From positions 62,001 to 126,000 of the forward strand of contig WGMX01000027.1 in assembly GCA_016124855.1 (NCBI GenBank): DNA of 64,000 nucleotides, in the 5' to 3' direction. This stretch comes from Anaerolineaceae bacterium. Lineage in GTDB: Bacteria > Chloroflexota > Anaerolineae > Aggregatilineales > Phototrophicaceae. The notes beneath the pieces are model-generated. The model saw nothing but the letters and a program-made list of their open reading frames with translations, was not told the DNA's origin and ran no database searches. This document shows positions 43,806-53,067 of the stretch, piece after piece. Positions within the stretch are counted from its first letter, which is position 1. The number at the start of each line of letters is the position of its first letter. The translations under genes and the position numbers were made by a program.

Positions 43806-44545
43806 GCAGTCATATGTTTAGGCTTGCCAGCGCCGGTCGCGGGCAGTGTATCTAGACCCCCGAAGCCCACCTGCGCGTGAATATGAGTGCTAAAGGGTAC
43901 ATCCACCGTTTTACGCAGGAACAGCCCGCCTTGATCCTCCACGACCGCAACCGCTGGCGGCAAATGCAGATCGATGCTGCCAAAATCACATTTAGCTTCA
44001 ACATTCTCATCACCGTTTAGCTCCGCCCAATCGAGGCTGATGCTGCCCAAATTCATGTTGATTACCGCTTGCCCGCGAATGTTAGAGAGCGTGACATCAC
44101 CTGCCCGCAGCTTGATGGTGATGTTTTGGGCGCTGCTGTAGCCGGAGATTTCCCCAACTGCACCCGAAACGTGAACATCCCCTTCACCACCTGCCAGCAT
44201 CAACACACCTGCGCCAAAATGGACATCCAAACGGGTATGGACTGGAACATGCACCTCGATACGGATTTTCTCGGCTTGCCCCTGCTGTAAAAAGCGCTTG
44301 AAGTTCTTGGCTTCAATCACCAAACGGCTGCCTTGTACTTCCACACGCTCTGGCAGAAGATGTTCTTCGGCAGCGCCTAGCACACGGACCTCATCTTCCG
44401 CGTCGAAATAAACCATCAGGTTGCCCAATGTTTGGGCATCCACAAAAAGTTCGTTGATTTCCTGAGCCGGAAAGCGCTTGTTGAGCTGGAGTTTTTCCAA
44501 CTTGCCGATTGGAAAATCCGATGAGATATAAGATGGCAGGTTCAT
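43802..44545 (-). CDS. DUF4097-like beta-helix protein
   Basis: This 247-residue protein has no signal peptide. Repeating short strands with Gly turns (GEGDVHVSGAVGEISGYSSA, NITIKLRAGDVTLSNI, INMNLGSISLDW) follow the pattern of DUF4097/DUF4098 domains, which form right-handed beta-helices. Other members are of unknown role, often near envelope-stress or anti-sigma genes. Convergent with the lipoprotein gene, the two reading frames end in a shared CTAG. ATG 44545 opens with MNLPSYISSDFPIGKLEKL. No catalytic residue is apparent. Confidence 0.72.
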   Translation of the reverse strand: MNLPSYISSDFPIGKLEKLQLNKRFPAQEINELFVDAQTLGNLMVYFDAEDEVRVLGAAEEHLLPERVEVQGSRLVIEAKNFKRFLQQGQAEKIRIEVHVPVHTRLDVHFGAGVLMLAGGEGDVHVSGAVGEISGYSSAQNITIKLRAGDVTLSNIRGQAVINMNLGSISLDWAELNGDENVEAKCDFGSIDLHLPPAVAVVEDQGGLFLRKTVDVPFSTHIHAQVGFGGLDTLPATGAGKPKHMTA

Positions 44546-44769
44546 AAGATCGGCCTCTCCTCATTTAAACGATGTTATATTCCCGTTTACGGATGAGAAT
44601 GTCGTTTTGTTCGAAAGTTAAAGAACTAAGTGTAGAATCCACTCAGAGCGTGGTGGGATGAACGGCATCTCATTCAATAGTATGTAGACTTATTGTTTGA
44701 GTAAATTATGATCTTCGTCATGTTTTGGGGTTTTGGCTTATGCGATTCGACCTAACCAAAGGAAATAAA

Positions 44770-45702
44770 ATGCCAGTTTTACAAACACTTAAAGGGGAAG
44801 TTCCTACGAATACACTAGGTTTTATGCTGCCGCACGAACATCTATTTGTGGATTTGCGCGGACCCTTCGCCCCCAATTACGGAGAAGCCGAACCACAAGC
44901 GGTTGCGCGGTTGGTCAAACCGTATCTGGATGCGATACAAGCCGCAGGTGTCACCGCTTTTGTGGATTGTGCGCCGGTGGGTGTCGGACGGAACGTCGAG
45001 GCGCTCAAATATGTAGCTGATCTTACAACTATTCACATCGTCATGCCGACCGGTGTTTATAAAGAGGGTTTTATCCCAAGCGAATGGCTGAATCTGAGCG
45101 CCGAAGCCCTCGCTGATCTGTGGATAAGAGATTTGACTGAAGGCATGGACGGCACAGCCATCAAAGCAGGCTTTATCAAAGTCGCTTTAGTCGATAACGG
45201 CCCAACCTCGATTGAAGCCCGTAATCTACGCGCAGCCGCCATTGCCAGCCAAGCCACAGGCGCGGTTATCGGCAGCCATACGATTGGAGGAAGGGCAGCG
45301 CGCGAGGAAATGGATATTCTGGAAGCTGCCGGACAAAACCTGAACCGCTTCATCTGGATACATGCGCACACCGAAGCGGATATGGGTATACACCTTGAGG
45401 CTGCACGTCGCGGCGCATGGGTCGAGTTTGATGCGATTGGAGCAGATCCTTCGCTCGATTCCAAAATGGTGGATTACACCCTGAACTTGATGCAAGCCGG
45501 ATACGGTCAACAGATATTACTGTCCCATGATGCGGGTTGGTACGAGGTGGGTTCACCAAACGGTGTGCCGAAAGGGAATGGTTATCGGGGCTATACCGCG
45601 CTGATGGAAACATTTATCCCTGCGCTGCGGTCACGTGGCGCAACCGATGCCGATATTCACATGCTCACTGTTACCAATCCGGCGCGTGCCTTTGGGATAT
45701 AA
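44770..45702 (+). CDS. Phosphotriesterase-family metal hydrolase
   Basis: This binuclear-metal TIM-barrel hydrolase has the phosphotriesterase/lactonase fold. From ATG 44770 (310 residues; AAAGGAAAT just upstream) the ligands are H22 and H24 (PHEHLF), the carbamylated K137 (FIKVAL), H170 (GSHTIGG), H198 (WIHAHTE) and D254 (LSHDAGW). All are in place, so it should be active. Most such bacterial proteins are lactonases or deacylases, and organophosphate hydrolysis cannot be assumed. The open frame extends upstream to 44725 without family similarity. A hairpin of the GTAGGG family follows the stop and separates it from the convergent DUF4139 gene. Confidence 0.88.
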   Translation: MPVLQTLKGEVPTNTLGFMLPHEHLFVDLRGPFAPNYGEAEPQAVARLVKPYLDAIQAAGVTAFVDCAPVGVGRNVEALKYVADLTTIHIVMPTGVYKEGFIPSEWLNLSAEALADLWIRDLTEGMDGTAIKAGFIKVALVDNGPTSIEARNLRAAAIASQATGAVIGSHTIGGRAAREEMDILEAAGQNLNRFIWIHAHTEADMGIHLEAARRGAWVEFDAIGADPSLDSKMVDYTLNLMQAGYGQQILLSHDAGWYEVGSPNGVPKGNGYRGYTALMETFIPALRSRGATDADIHMLTVTNPARAFGI

Positions 45703-45707
45703 ATTGT

Positions 45708-45735
45708 GCGGGGTTTGCCAGCGGCAAACCCCTAC
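45708..45735 (-). repeat. GTAGGG hairpin repeat
   Basis: GGGGTTTGCC-AGC-GGCAAACCCC-TAC: a perfect ten-base-pair stem with a triloop, between the convergent phosphotriesterase and DUF4139 genes. Confidence 0.85.
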
Positions 45736-45749
45736 AGAAAGAACGGTTT

Positions 45750-47282
45750 CTAGTTAGGCCACATATAACGCACGGTGTAGGTCAGCACTTTTTCTTCACC
45801 GGGTTGGACAATCAGACGGAACTCGATGCTGCTGCTATCCATTTTGGTATATGGGTCGCTGCTGTTGAGGATTTCCCAATTGCTCCAGCGATAAAGGCGT
45901 TCTGGGACACGGATTTCGACGGCCTGATTTTCCTTGCGGTTACGCAGGCGAATCTCGAAGGTTTCCTCAATGACATTTGAGCCGATGTACTTAAAGTCGG
46001 TTTGCTTGCGTCCGCCCACCAGATCAAAGGCGTTGCCGAGGAACAGCTTGATTTGCTCACCTTTAGCCGTGTGGTCGATGCGGTTTTCACCGATCAAGAG
46101 GGCCGAGCCATCGGTATCCTGCTGATAAACCCGTACACGTCCGGCGGGTAACGCTGCATCCAGATTATTCTCTTTGCCGGTCGTGAACTCCAACCAATTT
46201 TGAACATCGGTGATACCACTTTGCCCATAATATTGGTCGGTAATCCAGCCGGAATATCCGTAGAAAGGCATACTGCCGTCATAAACAAAGAAGGTGTGCG
46301 CCGGAATATTCGTGCCGCTGACGAACTCGACCTGCTTGGTTTCGTTATTGCCGACGGTTACGGGGCGATTAATTTCATACAGTTTGTACTCATTGAAATT
46401 ACGCTGCTGCACTTGTTCACGGCGGTTATAATCGGCAAGTGCAGGCGCGGGTGCTGCTTGTGCATAGCCCACTCCATCATCCACCTGAATCCGGTTGACA
46501 TCGCCCGCCACTAACTTGACCTTCGCGTCTTTGTAAGCCGCGCCGCTGCTGTTGGTCAGTGTTACCCAACCGTTGAGATCGAGCGCGTTGTTATCGTTTG
46601 CCAATAAGAAGGTGTAATCGGCTGTCCAGTTGATGCCGCCAGCCAAATAGGTCAGTTCAACCTGTTGACTGCCGCCTTTGCTGTCGAGCATCCAGCGCAG
46701 AGTCGGGCGTGTAATCAAACCTTCAGGCAGCGCGGGGAAACGTAAGTCACGCACGTTGGCTTGGCTGACAACCATCACCTGACCATCGGCTTGCTTCAGG
46801 ATAATTTCGCCGTTGCGCCCGCTCAACAGTTGGCCGCTGAATTTCGTACCATCGTTGGTGACAATCTCGATTTGCTGGTCGAGATAACGCGCTAATAACG
46901 CGCCGCTGCCCACCAGATCAAACACGTAATTTTGTTCCAAAACACTTGTGCCTGCCGGATCAGTCAGCGATTTAAAGCTGACCGAAGTCGAGTCGATACT
47001 CGATGCCACATCGGTAAAGTCCAACATGCCGATGCCTGACTTGAGAGTGAACGTGCGGCGGTCTTGTATCAATGCTGTGCCTTGATTGTAAATCGTCAAG
47101 TTCACGCCGTCGGATTGCGGTGCGGCAGGCGTTGGGGTTTTGGCAACGGTCGGTACGACAACTTGCGTGGTCGCCGTCAACGTCGCATCTTCCGCATTCA
47201 TGACCGATGTCCGCTGACCCACCACACCTAAAGTAATCACCGCTGCTAAGGCCGTCGCTATAAAAATCGGTAGTCTACGCAT
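45750..47282 (-). CDS. Exported DUF4139 protein, paralogue 1
   Basis: This 510-residue protein (from ATG 47282, AAAGG upstream; an in-frame TTG at 47297 would add five residues) has a signal peptide (IFIATALAAVITLGVVGQ) and a DUF4139 beta-rich domain. Landmarks are NLTIYNQGTALIQDRRTF, VSFKSLTDPAGTSVLEQN, SGRNGEIILKQADGQVMVV and a C-terminal Ig-like end (IEFRLIVQPGEEKVLTY). The family is widespread, extracytoplasmic and of unknown role; a related mucoidy-inhibitor protein exists in other bacteria. It is strongly similar along its full length to the neighbouring upstream gene product, except around residues 270-295 and in the signal, so it is a tandem duplicate. Confidence 0.85.
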   Translation of the reverse strand: MRRLPIFIATALAAVITLGVVGQRTSVMNAEDATLTATTQVVVPTVAKTPTPAAPQSDGVNLTIYNQGTALIQDRRTFTLKSGIGMLDFTDVASSIDSTSVSFKSLTDPAGTSVLEQNYVFDLVGSGALLARYLDQQIEIVTNDGTKFSGQLLSGRNGEIILKQADGQVMVVSQANVRDLRFPALPEGLITRPTLRWMLDSKGGSQQVELTYLAGGINWTADYTFLLANDNNALDLNGWVTLTNSSGAAYKDAKVKLVAGDVNRIQVDDGVGYAQAAPAPALADYNRREQVQQRNFNEYKLYEINRPVTVGNNETKQVEFVSGTNIPAHTFFVYDGSMPFYGYSGWITDQYYGQSGITDVQNWLEFTTGKENNLDAALPAGRVRVYQQDTDGSALLIGENRIDHTAKGEQIKLFLGNAFDLVGGRKQTDFKYIGSNVIEETFEIRLRNRKENQAVEIRVPERLYRWSNWEILNSSDPYTKMDSSSIEFRLIVQPGEEKVLTYTVRYMWPN

Positions 47283-47302
47283 TTTTGAACCTTTCAAAAT
47301 AA

Positions 47303-47329
47303 GCTGGGCGCAAAGCCTTGCGCCCCTAC
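47303..47329 (-). repeat. GTAGGG hairpin repeat
   Basis: GGGCGCAA-AGCC-TTGCGCCC-CTAC: a perfect eight-base-pair stem in the 60-base gap between the two DUF4139 genes. Confidence 0.8.
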
Positions 47330-47342
47330 AAGAGAATGACTT

Positions 47343-48836
47343 CTAGAAAGGCCATGTATAGCGCACGGTGTAGGTCAGCACTTTTTCCTCACCGGGTTGG
47401 ACGGTTAAACGGAACTCGATGCTGCTGCTGTTCAACTTGGTAAACGGATCGCTGCTGTTAAGGATTTCCCAATTGCTCCAGCGATAAAGACGTTCCGGCA
47501 CGCGGATTTCAACGGCTTGATTTTCTTTGCGGTTGCGCAGGCGAATCTCGAAGGTTTCTTCAATCACGTTCGAGCTGATGAACTTGAAGTCCGTCTGCTT
47601 GCGTTCGCCCACCAGATCAAAAGCGTTGCCGAGGAATAACCGGATTTGTTCGCCTTTGGGTGTGTGGTCAATGGTGTTTTCGCCAATCAACAAGGCTGAA
47701 CCATCGACATCTTTCTGGTAAACTCGCACCCGACCGGCTGGTAGTGCTGCGTCCAGATTATTGTCTTTGCCGGTTTTGAACTCCAACCAGTTTTGCACAT
47801 CCGTGATGCCCATTTGTCCATAATATTGGTCGGTAATCGGGCTGGAATAACCGTAGAAAGGATAGCTGCCGTCATAGACAAAGAAGGTATGCGCCGGAAT
47901 ATTCGTCCCGTTGACGAACTCCACCTGTTTGGTTTCGTTATCGCCCACTGTCACCGGACGATTAATTTCATAAAGTTTGTATTCGTTAAAGTCGCGCTGC
48001 TGCACTTTTTCAACGGCAGCATCGGTCGCTTCGTTGGCGACCATGCCGGACGCAAACTGCGCTTGTTGATTGGGCAGCCGGTTGACATCACCTGCCACCA
48101 ACTTGACTTTAGCATCCTTGAAGGCCGCGCCGCTGCTGTTGGTCAGCGTTACCCAACCGTTTAAATCAAGAGCCGTGTTGTCATTCGCCAGTAAGAAGGT
48201 GTAATCGGCTGTCCAGTTAATGCCGCCTGTCAGATAAGTCAGTTCAACTTGCTGCGGGCCACCTTTGCTATCCAGCATCCAACGCAAAGTTGGGCGTGTA
48301 ATCAGTCCATCCGGCAGCGCCGGAAAACGCAAGTCACGCACATTACTCTGGCTGACGACTGTCACCTGACCGTCTGCCTGCTTCAGAATAATTTCGCCGT
48401 TGCGCCCGCTCAGGAGTTGACCGCTGAATTTTGTACCGTCGTTGGTGACAATCTCAATTTGCTGGTCAAGATAGCGTTCTAAGAGTGCGCCGCTGCCGAC
48501 CAGATCAAAAACATAATTCTGTTCCAACACGCTCGTGCCTGCCGGGTCAGTCAGCGACTTAAAACTGACCGAAGTCGAGTCGATGCTGGCGGCAACATCG
48601 GTGAAGTCCAGTGTGCTCACACCCGATTTAAGCGTAAAGGTGCGTCGGTCTTGCACCAACGCCGTCCCTTGATTGTAAATTGTCAGGTTGACTCCGTCGG
48701 ACTGCGGCAAGGCAGTTGCCGGTAAAGTCGCGGGTGTCGGGGTTGGAGTCGCATCCTGCGCGCCAGCCACACCCACCACCATTCCTGTGAGCATCAAACC
48801 GGTGACCAAAACACTGATCCACTTGGCTGTTTTCAT
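47343..48836 (-). CDS. Exported DUF4139 protein, paralogue 2
   Basis: This 497-residue protein starts at ATG 48836, chosen because AAAGGGAAA sits six bases before it and MKTAKWISVLVTGLMLTG is a normal signal peptide; the frame is open to 48866. The mature part starts with a short PTPTP stretch and then follows paralogue 1 nearly residue for residue (DRRTFTLKSGVSTLDFTDV, VTNDGTKFSGQLLSGRNGEI, YGQMGITDVQNWLEFKTGK). It should be exported. The two genes lie on one strand, separated by a GTAGGG hairpin, and represent a tandem duplication. The role is unknown. Confidence 0.85.
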   Translation of the reverse strand: MKTAKWISVLVTGLMLTGMVVGVAGAQDATPTPTPATLPATALPQSDGVNLTIYNQGTALVQDRRTFTLKSGVSTLDFTDVAASIDSTSVSFKSLTDPAGTSVLEQNYVFDLVGSGALLERYLDQQIEIVTNDGTKFSGQLLSGRNGEIILKQADGQVTVVSQSNVRDLRFPALPDGLITRPTLRWMLDSKGGPQQVELTYLTGGINWTADYTFLLANDNTALDLNGWVTLTNSSGAAFKDAKVKLVAGDVNRLPNQQAQFASGMVANEATDAAVEKVQQRDFNEYKLYEINRPVTVGDNETKQVEFVNGTNIPAHTFFVYDGSYPFYGYSSPITDQYYGQMGITDVQNWLEFKTGKDNNLDAALPAGRVRVYQKDVDGSALLIGENTIDHTPKGEQIRLFLGNAFDLVGERKQTDFKFISSNVIEETFEIRLRNRKENQAVEIRVPERLYRWSNWEILNSSDPFTKLNSSSIEFRLTVQPGEEKVLTYTVRYTWPF

Positions 48837-48941
48837 GACATTTCCCTTTTGCTCTTTTTGATTCAAACGCGATCATTTCGTACAGGTTCTATTCGTTTGT
48901 TATGTGCTGAATACCGAGATTGATACACTTTATATTTCACC

Positions 48942-48969
48942 CGGTACTCGGAACTCGCTGCTCGGTACT
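48942..48969. repeat. CGGTACTCGGAACTCG-type short repeat
   Basis: It matches 21 of 28 positions of 26850-26877. Confidence 0.5.
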
Positions 48970-48976
48970 AAATCAC

Positions 48977-49447
48977 CTACACTTTTACTTGAACCACTGT
49001 CCCATTCACATCAATCGTGTAATCACCACTTTCAAACGTTCCATCTAGGGTGATGGTGTCGTTGTAAGGGTTCAACTCCATCGTACACATCACGTCCACA
49101 GGCACGACGCGGTAAATCTTGACGGTGACTTGTTTATCGGCGCGTGTTTGCTGTACCTGTACCGGAAACTTGCAACCATCCGGTTGATAACCGCTGACTT
49201 GCAATGTCACGGTAGCGGGTACACTGGCACTGACTGAGGTTTCAATCTTTTCGATGACGGTCAAACTTTGTCTGCCTGCTGTGCCATCAGTCTGTGCCTG
49301 CGCCGTAACCACCACCCCTTCCATCGGAGCCGAAGGCATCACTGCTGGCTCTTGCCGTATCCCTACAAACAATAAAAACCCGATAATTACCGCCACAAGT
49401 ACTGCTGGAAAACAACCAAACATACTGCTGCCGGTTTCTTGTGCCAT
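48977..49447 (-). CDS. Membrane-anchored protein of unknown function
   Basis: This 156-residue protein has one N-terminal membrane helix (FPAVLVAVIIGFLLFVGI), a short linker and a small beta-rich domain with two cysteines (PDGCKFPVQV, VDVMCTMELN) that may pair outside the cell. Six-strand repeats such as YTIDVNGTVVQVKV suggest an Ig- or NEAT-like fold, but no family is recognised. A strong ribosome site, GGAGG, lies eight bases before ATG 49447. It is encoded upstream of the DUF4139 genes on the same strand. Confidence 0.72.
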   Translation of the reverse strand: MAQETGSSMFGCFPAVLVAVIIGFLLFVGIRQEPAVMPSAPMEGVVVTAQAQTDGTAGRQSLTVIEKIETSVSASVPATVTLQVSGYQPDGCKFPVQVQQTRADKQVTVKIYRVVPVDVMCTMELNPYNDTITLDGTFESGDYTIDVNGTVVQVKV

Positions 49448-49899
49448 CTTTTGCCTCCTTGATCTGTTTTCCCTCAGTGTATATGCATAGACGATAGGAC
49501 TGCAAAAAAGGTTCCCGCCGATTCAAAAGTGCCGCTGCATCTTTCTTTTTGTAAATCAAGCCATCTTCATAACCTCACCTCTATTTGTACAAAATGAGCA
49601 GTAGTTGAGCATCGTTTGATCTGTTGAATGGACAGCGCACGGATCAATACTAGGTTTGTAACCGGCAACAAACCCAACAATCATTTTGAATGGAGGCAGT
49701 ATTCGAGTCGATTAAATCGTGACGAATTGAAGTTCGTTACCGCCGGAAAAATCAAGCGAAGTCTGTACCGCGTCTCAGTCTTTGGATGGAGGAAGGACTT
49801 ATCGAATTCTCATATAGTGATTTTGTTCAACGTGTCTGGCGGCCACAACCAGCACCAACTCAATAAAAATGATGTGGCATCTCCTGAGGAGGAGCTTAT
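49448..49899. other. 452-base region upstream of the cupredoxin cluster, no gene seen
   Basis: The promoters of the minus-strand membrane-protein gene and of the cupredoxin cluster should lie here. An open frame at 49628-49903 has no ribosome site, signal or domain and is not annotated. No clear palindromic operator was seen. Confidence 0.5.
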
Positions 49900-50937
49900 A
49901 TGAAGCGAGAAATGCGACAACGGTTAATGAAGTTAGGGACGGTGGCTGTGTTGGGTATCGGCGTGTTTGCTGCCGGATTGCTCAACCGCCCATCACGCAC
50001 GCTTGCTCATGAAGTGGAACACAACACGTACATGGTGCAGGCTGGCGGCTTCGGTGAAGCCAATGTTGAAGTGCTAACCTTCGCGCCGTCACTGGTCAAG
50101 GTGCATCGCGGTGACACGGTGATGTGGCATGTCACCAGCTTACACAATATGCGCTTTGGCGAAGCTGAAGAACAATTTATTATTGTTGAACAAATCGGTG
50201 ACAAGCCCACACCGGTTGCCAACCCCAAGATTTTCTTCCCGACTTTGCAAAGTGGAGCAGCTTATACAGGTGGTGATGCTAACAGCGGTTTGCCATCGGT
50301 TGATGCGATGAAAAGCACCTATTCACTGGTGATGGACGTTGAGCCGGGGTTATATAGCTATCGTTGTGATGTGCATCCCGGTATGGCTGGCATTATCGAA
50401 GTTGTTGCCGACGACGAAGTTATTCCCAGCCCGGTAGAAGTTGCTGCTCAGGCCGACAAAGAGTTGGATGAACAAATCAACCCCGCTATCGGTGCTTTCT
50501 TTGGCGCTGCTGTCACCGCTCCTAAACAAGCTGTTGACGGTGTGTTCACCATCACCGCTGGTACAGGTGGCGCAGGTCGTGCTTCTTCCTTGACCTTCAA
50601 TGCACCATTAGCCATCATCAAAGTTGGCGAGAAGGTGACATGGACCGTTCCTGCCGACAGCCCGACCCCCCATTTCATCAACTCGGCTGACTACGATCCT
50701 GTCGCGGTAGCCGACATTATCCCGCAAGAAAATGCGGGTGGCCCACCCACCTTGTTGGCTGGCCCCGGTTTCTTGGGTACGACACAAGATGGCGCGACCA
50801 TCGCAGCCGGTGAAAGCTTCAACAGCACCATGCTGCCTCCCGGTGGTTCCTTCTCACTGGTTTTCAAGGACGCTGGCGTTTATGCCTACATCTGCCACGT
50901 ACATCCCGGTATGGGCGGCGTAGTCATCGTTCAGTAA
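49900..50937 (+). CDS. Exported double-cupredoxin (plastocyanin-like) protein, copy 1
   Basis: This electron-carrier-type protein of 345 residues has a signal peptide (KLGTVAVLGIGVFAAGLLN) and two type-1 copper domains. Domain 1 (about 38-175) has His in TSLHNM and C, H and M in YRCDVHPGM. Domain 2 (about 205-345) has His in TPHFIN and ICHVHPGM. All four ligands are present in each, so two blue-copper sites are expected. A very strong ribosome site, AGGAGG, precedes ATG 49900. The perfect GGGCGGATA/TATCCGCCC hairpin after the stop may end transcription or protect the message. A close paralogue follows. Confidence 0.9.
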   Translation: MKREMRQRLMKLGTVAVLGIGVFAAGLLNRPSRTLAHEVEHNTYMVQAGGFGEANVEVLTFAPSLVKVHRGDTVMWHVTSLHNMRFGEAEEQFIIVEQIGDKPTPVANPKIFFPTLQSGAAYTGGDANSGLPSVDAMKSTYSLVMDVEPGLYSYRCDVHPGMAGIIEVVADDEVIPSPVEVAAQADKELDEQINPAIGAFFGAAVTAPKQAVDGVFTITAGTGGAGRASSLTFNAPLAIIKVGEKVTWTVPADSPTPHFINSADYDPVAVADIIPQENAGGPPTLLAGPGFLGTTQDGATIAAGESFNSTMLPPGGSFSLVFKDAGVYAYICHVHPGMGGVVIVQ

Positions 50938-50951
50938 CGAACCGGAACTTT

Positions 50952-50972
50952 GGGCGGATAAAATATCCGCCC
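50952..50972 (+). terminator. Hairpin GGGCGGATA-AAA-TATCCGCCC
   Basis: A perfect nine-base-pair stem with a three-base loop sits 15 bases after the first cupredoxin stop. There is no T-run, so read-through to the paralogue is possible. Confidence 0.55.
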
Positions 50973-51173
50973 ACCGAATTGATTTGATCCAAAACCGGTT
51001 GTTTGACTGAAATCGTCAACATCAAAAACCGCAGCATTAGCCTGAATCTGAAATCCGTCTTTAGATGGACGAGTTATTTTTTAAATCAATATATAATAAC
51101 CTTATTCAACTGGCCTAATAACCAGTTAGAAGCTATTAGATATTGATACAGCATTATTTTAGGAGGAATTAAA

Positions 51174-52226
51174 ATGAACCCACAATTAAGACAACGGTTG
51201 ATTAAGTTGGGAACAGTCGCTGCGTTAGGCATCAGCGTGTTCGCAGCCGGATTACTTAATCGTCCGGCGACTGCTTTGGCTCAGGATATGGCGCACAACA
51301 CCTATATGGTCGCAGCCGGTGCATTCAGCAGCGCTAACGCCGAACTTTTAGCGTTTGCGCCCTCATACCTGAAGGTGCATCGCGGTGATACCGTCATGTG
51401 GCACATCAACAGCTTCCATAACGTTCACATTGGCGAAAAGCCAGTTGACTTGGTGACTGTACAAGAAGTTGGCGGAAAACCCACGCCGGTTCTGAATGCC
51501 GCTGTCGGTTTCGGTAACATCAAGACGGGCGAAACCTATACAGGCGGCGATGTCAGCAGCGGACTTCCGCTTGGCCCGGATGCTTCACCCGTTTTCTCGG
51601 TCGTTATCGATATCCCTGTTGGTATCTATAACTATTTCTGCGATGTTCATCCCGGCATGACCGGCATAATCGAAGTGGTAGCGGACGACGAAGCTATTCC
51701 GTCACCTGCCGAAGTAAATGCGTCAGCTCAGGACGAAATTGGTGGTCAATTTATGTCTGCGTCACCGGTTGCTGCGGCAAAAGCCGCCGAAGCAAGCCCT
51801 GTCGCTAAAGATGGTACGTTGACAGTGTCCTTGGGCGTCGGCAATGTCGGACGTGTCTATTACGGTCAGTTCCTGCCTTACTTTGGCACCATCAAAGCCG
51901 GCGAAAGCGTCACATGGGAAAATCCAGCGGATAGCGTTGAAGTTCATTTCGTAAATGCCATACCTTACAGCGACCAGACCTTACCAGACTTTACACCGCT
52001 GCCACCTGCAGGTGAAGGTCAGCCGCCCATTTTGGCTGTTGGCCCGGGCTTCTTGGGAACGACACAAACCGGTGCGACCGTCGCCAATGGCGAGTCCTTC
52101 AACAGTGGTGCGATAAATCCGGGTGATAAGTTCACCTTGACCTTCAATGACCCCGGCGTTTACGCCTATACATGCCACATTCATCCCGGTATGAATGGTG
52201 TCGTCATCGTCGAGCCTGCCAGCTAG
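51174..52226 (+). CDS. Exported double-cupredoxin protein, copy 2
   Basis: This 350-residue paralogue of the preceding protein has the same layout: signal peptide (KLGTVAALGISVFAAGLLN), domain 1 with FHNVHIG and FCDVHPGM, and domain 2 with VEVHFVN and TCHIHPGM. Both copper sites look complete. The domain linker is longer and more Ala/Ser-rich than in copy 1. AGGAGG precedes ATG 51174. The 236-base gap from copy 1 contains AACTGG..CCAGTT dyads and TATAAT-like sequence, so it may have its own promoter. It is probably a soluble or membrane-attached carrier facing outside the membrane. Confidence 0.9.
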   Translation: MNPQLRQRLIKLGTVAALGISVFAAGLLNRPATALAQDMAHNTYMVAAGAFSSANAELLAFAPSYLKVHRGDTVMWHINSFHNVHIGEKPVDLVTVQEVGGKPTPVLNAAVGFGNIKTGETYTGGDVSSGLPLGPDASPVFSVVIDIPVGIYNYFCDVHPGMTGIIEVVADDEAIPSPAEVNASAQDEIGGQFMSASPVAAAKAAEASPVAKDGTLTVSLGVGNVGRVYYGQFLPYFGTIKAGESVTWENPADSVEVHFVNAIPYSDQTLPDFTPLPPAGEGQPPILAVGPGFLGTTQTGATVANGESFNSGAINPGDKFTLTFNDPGVYAYTCHIHPGMNGVVIVEPAS

Positions 52227-52347
52227 TTTTCTCAACATACTTGATGAGGGGTGGGGAAAGCCTGCCCCTTTACTTAATCTAAATTCTTCCATCGGGTAGT
52301 CAACATTTACGATGGCATAGCAGTTCAGCACGAAGGAATCGTGTATC

Positions 52348-52785
52348 ATGTCGGCTTTATCTAAACCCAACAGCCAACCAGTATCATTCCTTATTCCCAG
52401 TATACTGACCGTTAGTCTGCTGACGATACTGCTCGTTTTTATGATTACACAAGTGCGTCCACCGAATTCCAACCATGTGGTTGTTGTCGCGCTTGATCCT
52501 GTCGCCGTTAAAGCTGGGAAAACTACCTTCATGACGGTTTGTGCCGCCTGCCACAGCCCTAAGGCAACCGGCATCAAGGGATTGGGCAAACCGTTGATTG
52601 GCAGTGCCTTCTTTAATGGGCATACCGATGAGGAATTGTTAGCCTTTCTGAAAAAGGGCCGTCCAGTGAATGATCCGTTAAATACAACCGGTGTGACGAT
52701 GCCTGCGCGTGGAGGTCGTCTGTCACTAACGGATACTGATCTTGCTAACGTCATCAGCTATATCCGCAGCCTCAACCAAAAATAA
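52348..52785 (+). CDS. Membrane-anchored monohaem cytochrome c
   Basis: This 145-residue protein has an uncleaved N-terminal helix (LIPSILTVSLLTILLVFMIT) and one c-type haem site CAACH at about residue 68. A later Met in GVTMPARGG is the probable sixth ligand, before the closing helix DTDLANVISYIRSL, typical of class I cytochrome c. The haem domain should face the outside. It lies 121 bases after the second cupredoxin gene in the same direction. Transfer between cytochrome and cupredoxins is a sensible inference; the upstream donor complex is not in the window. Confidence 0.88.
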   Translation: MSALSKPNSQPVSFLIPSILTVSLLTILLVFMITQVRPPNSNHVVVVALDPVAVKAGKTTFMTVCAACHSPKATGIKGLGKPLIGSAFFNGHTDEELLAFLKKGRPVNDPLNTTGVTMPARGGRLSLTDTDLANVISYIRSLNQK

Positions 52786-53067
52786 CACTGCTGATTCTGT
52801 ACCAATTCTCAAACTGTGCAATCTCTGAATCCTGTTCGGCAAATTAGCTAGCAGGATTTTTTATTGCCTGCATGATGGCTAATCCAAATAGGGATAAACC
52901 AATTGGCCTAGGCTGGATGGAGAAGAAATTTCGGGCAGACGTAGGGTGCTAAATCAGCCATTAGTCGGAGGGGCAGACGTTCAATGTCACCTATAGTTAT
53001 AACGATTGATGTGGCTGGTACGGATACCGGCATACAGGTCACTTATAGATATTTCAGGAGAACAACA

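Noticed and set aside
45537-45980. A 147-residue plus-strand open frame across the phosphotriesterase end
   Set aside because: It overlaps two well-supported genes on both strands and crosses a hairpin repeat.
49628-49903. A 91-residue open frame upstream of the cupredoxin gene
   Set aside because: No ribosome site, no homology recognised, and it overlaps the strong ribosome site of the cupredoxin gene.
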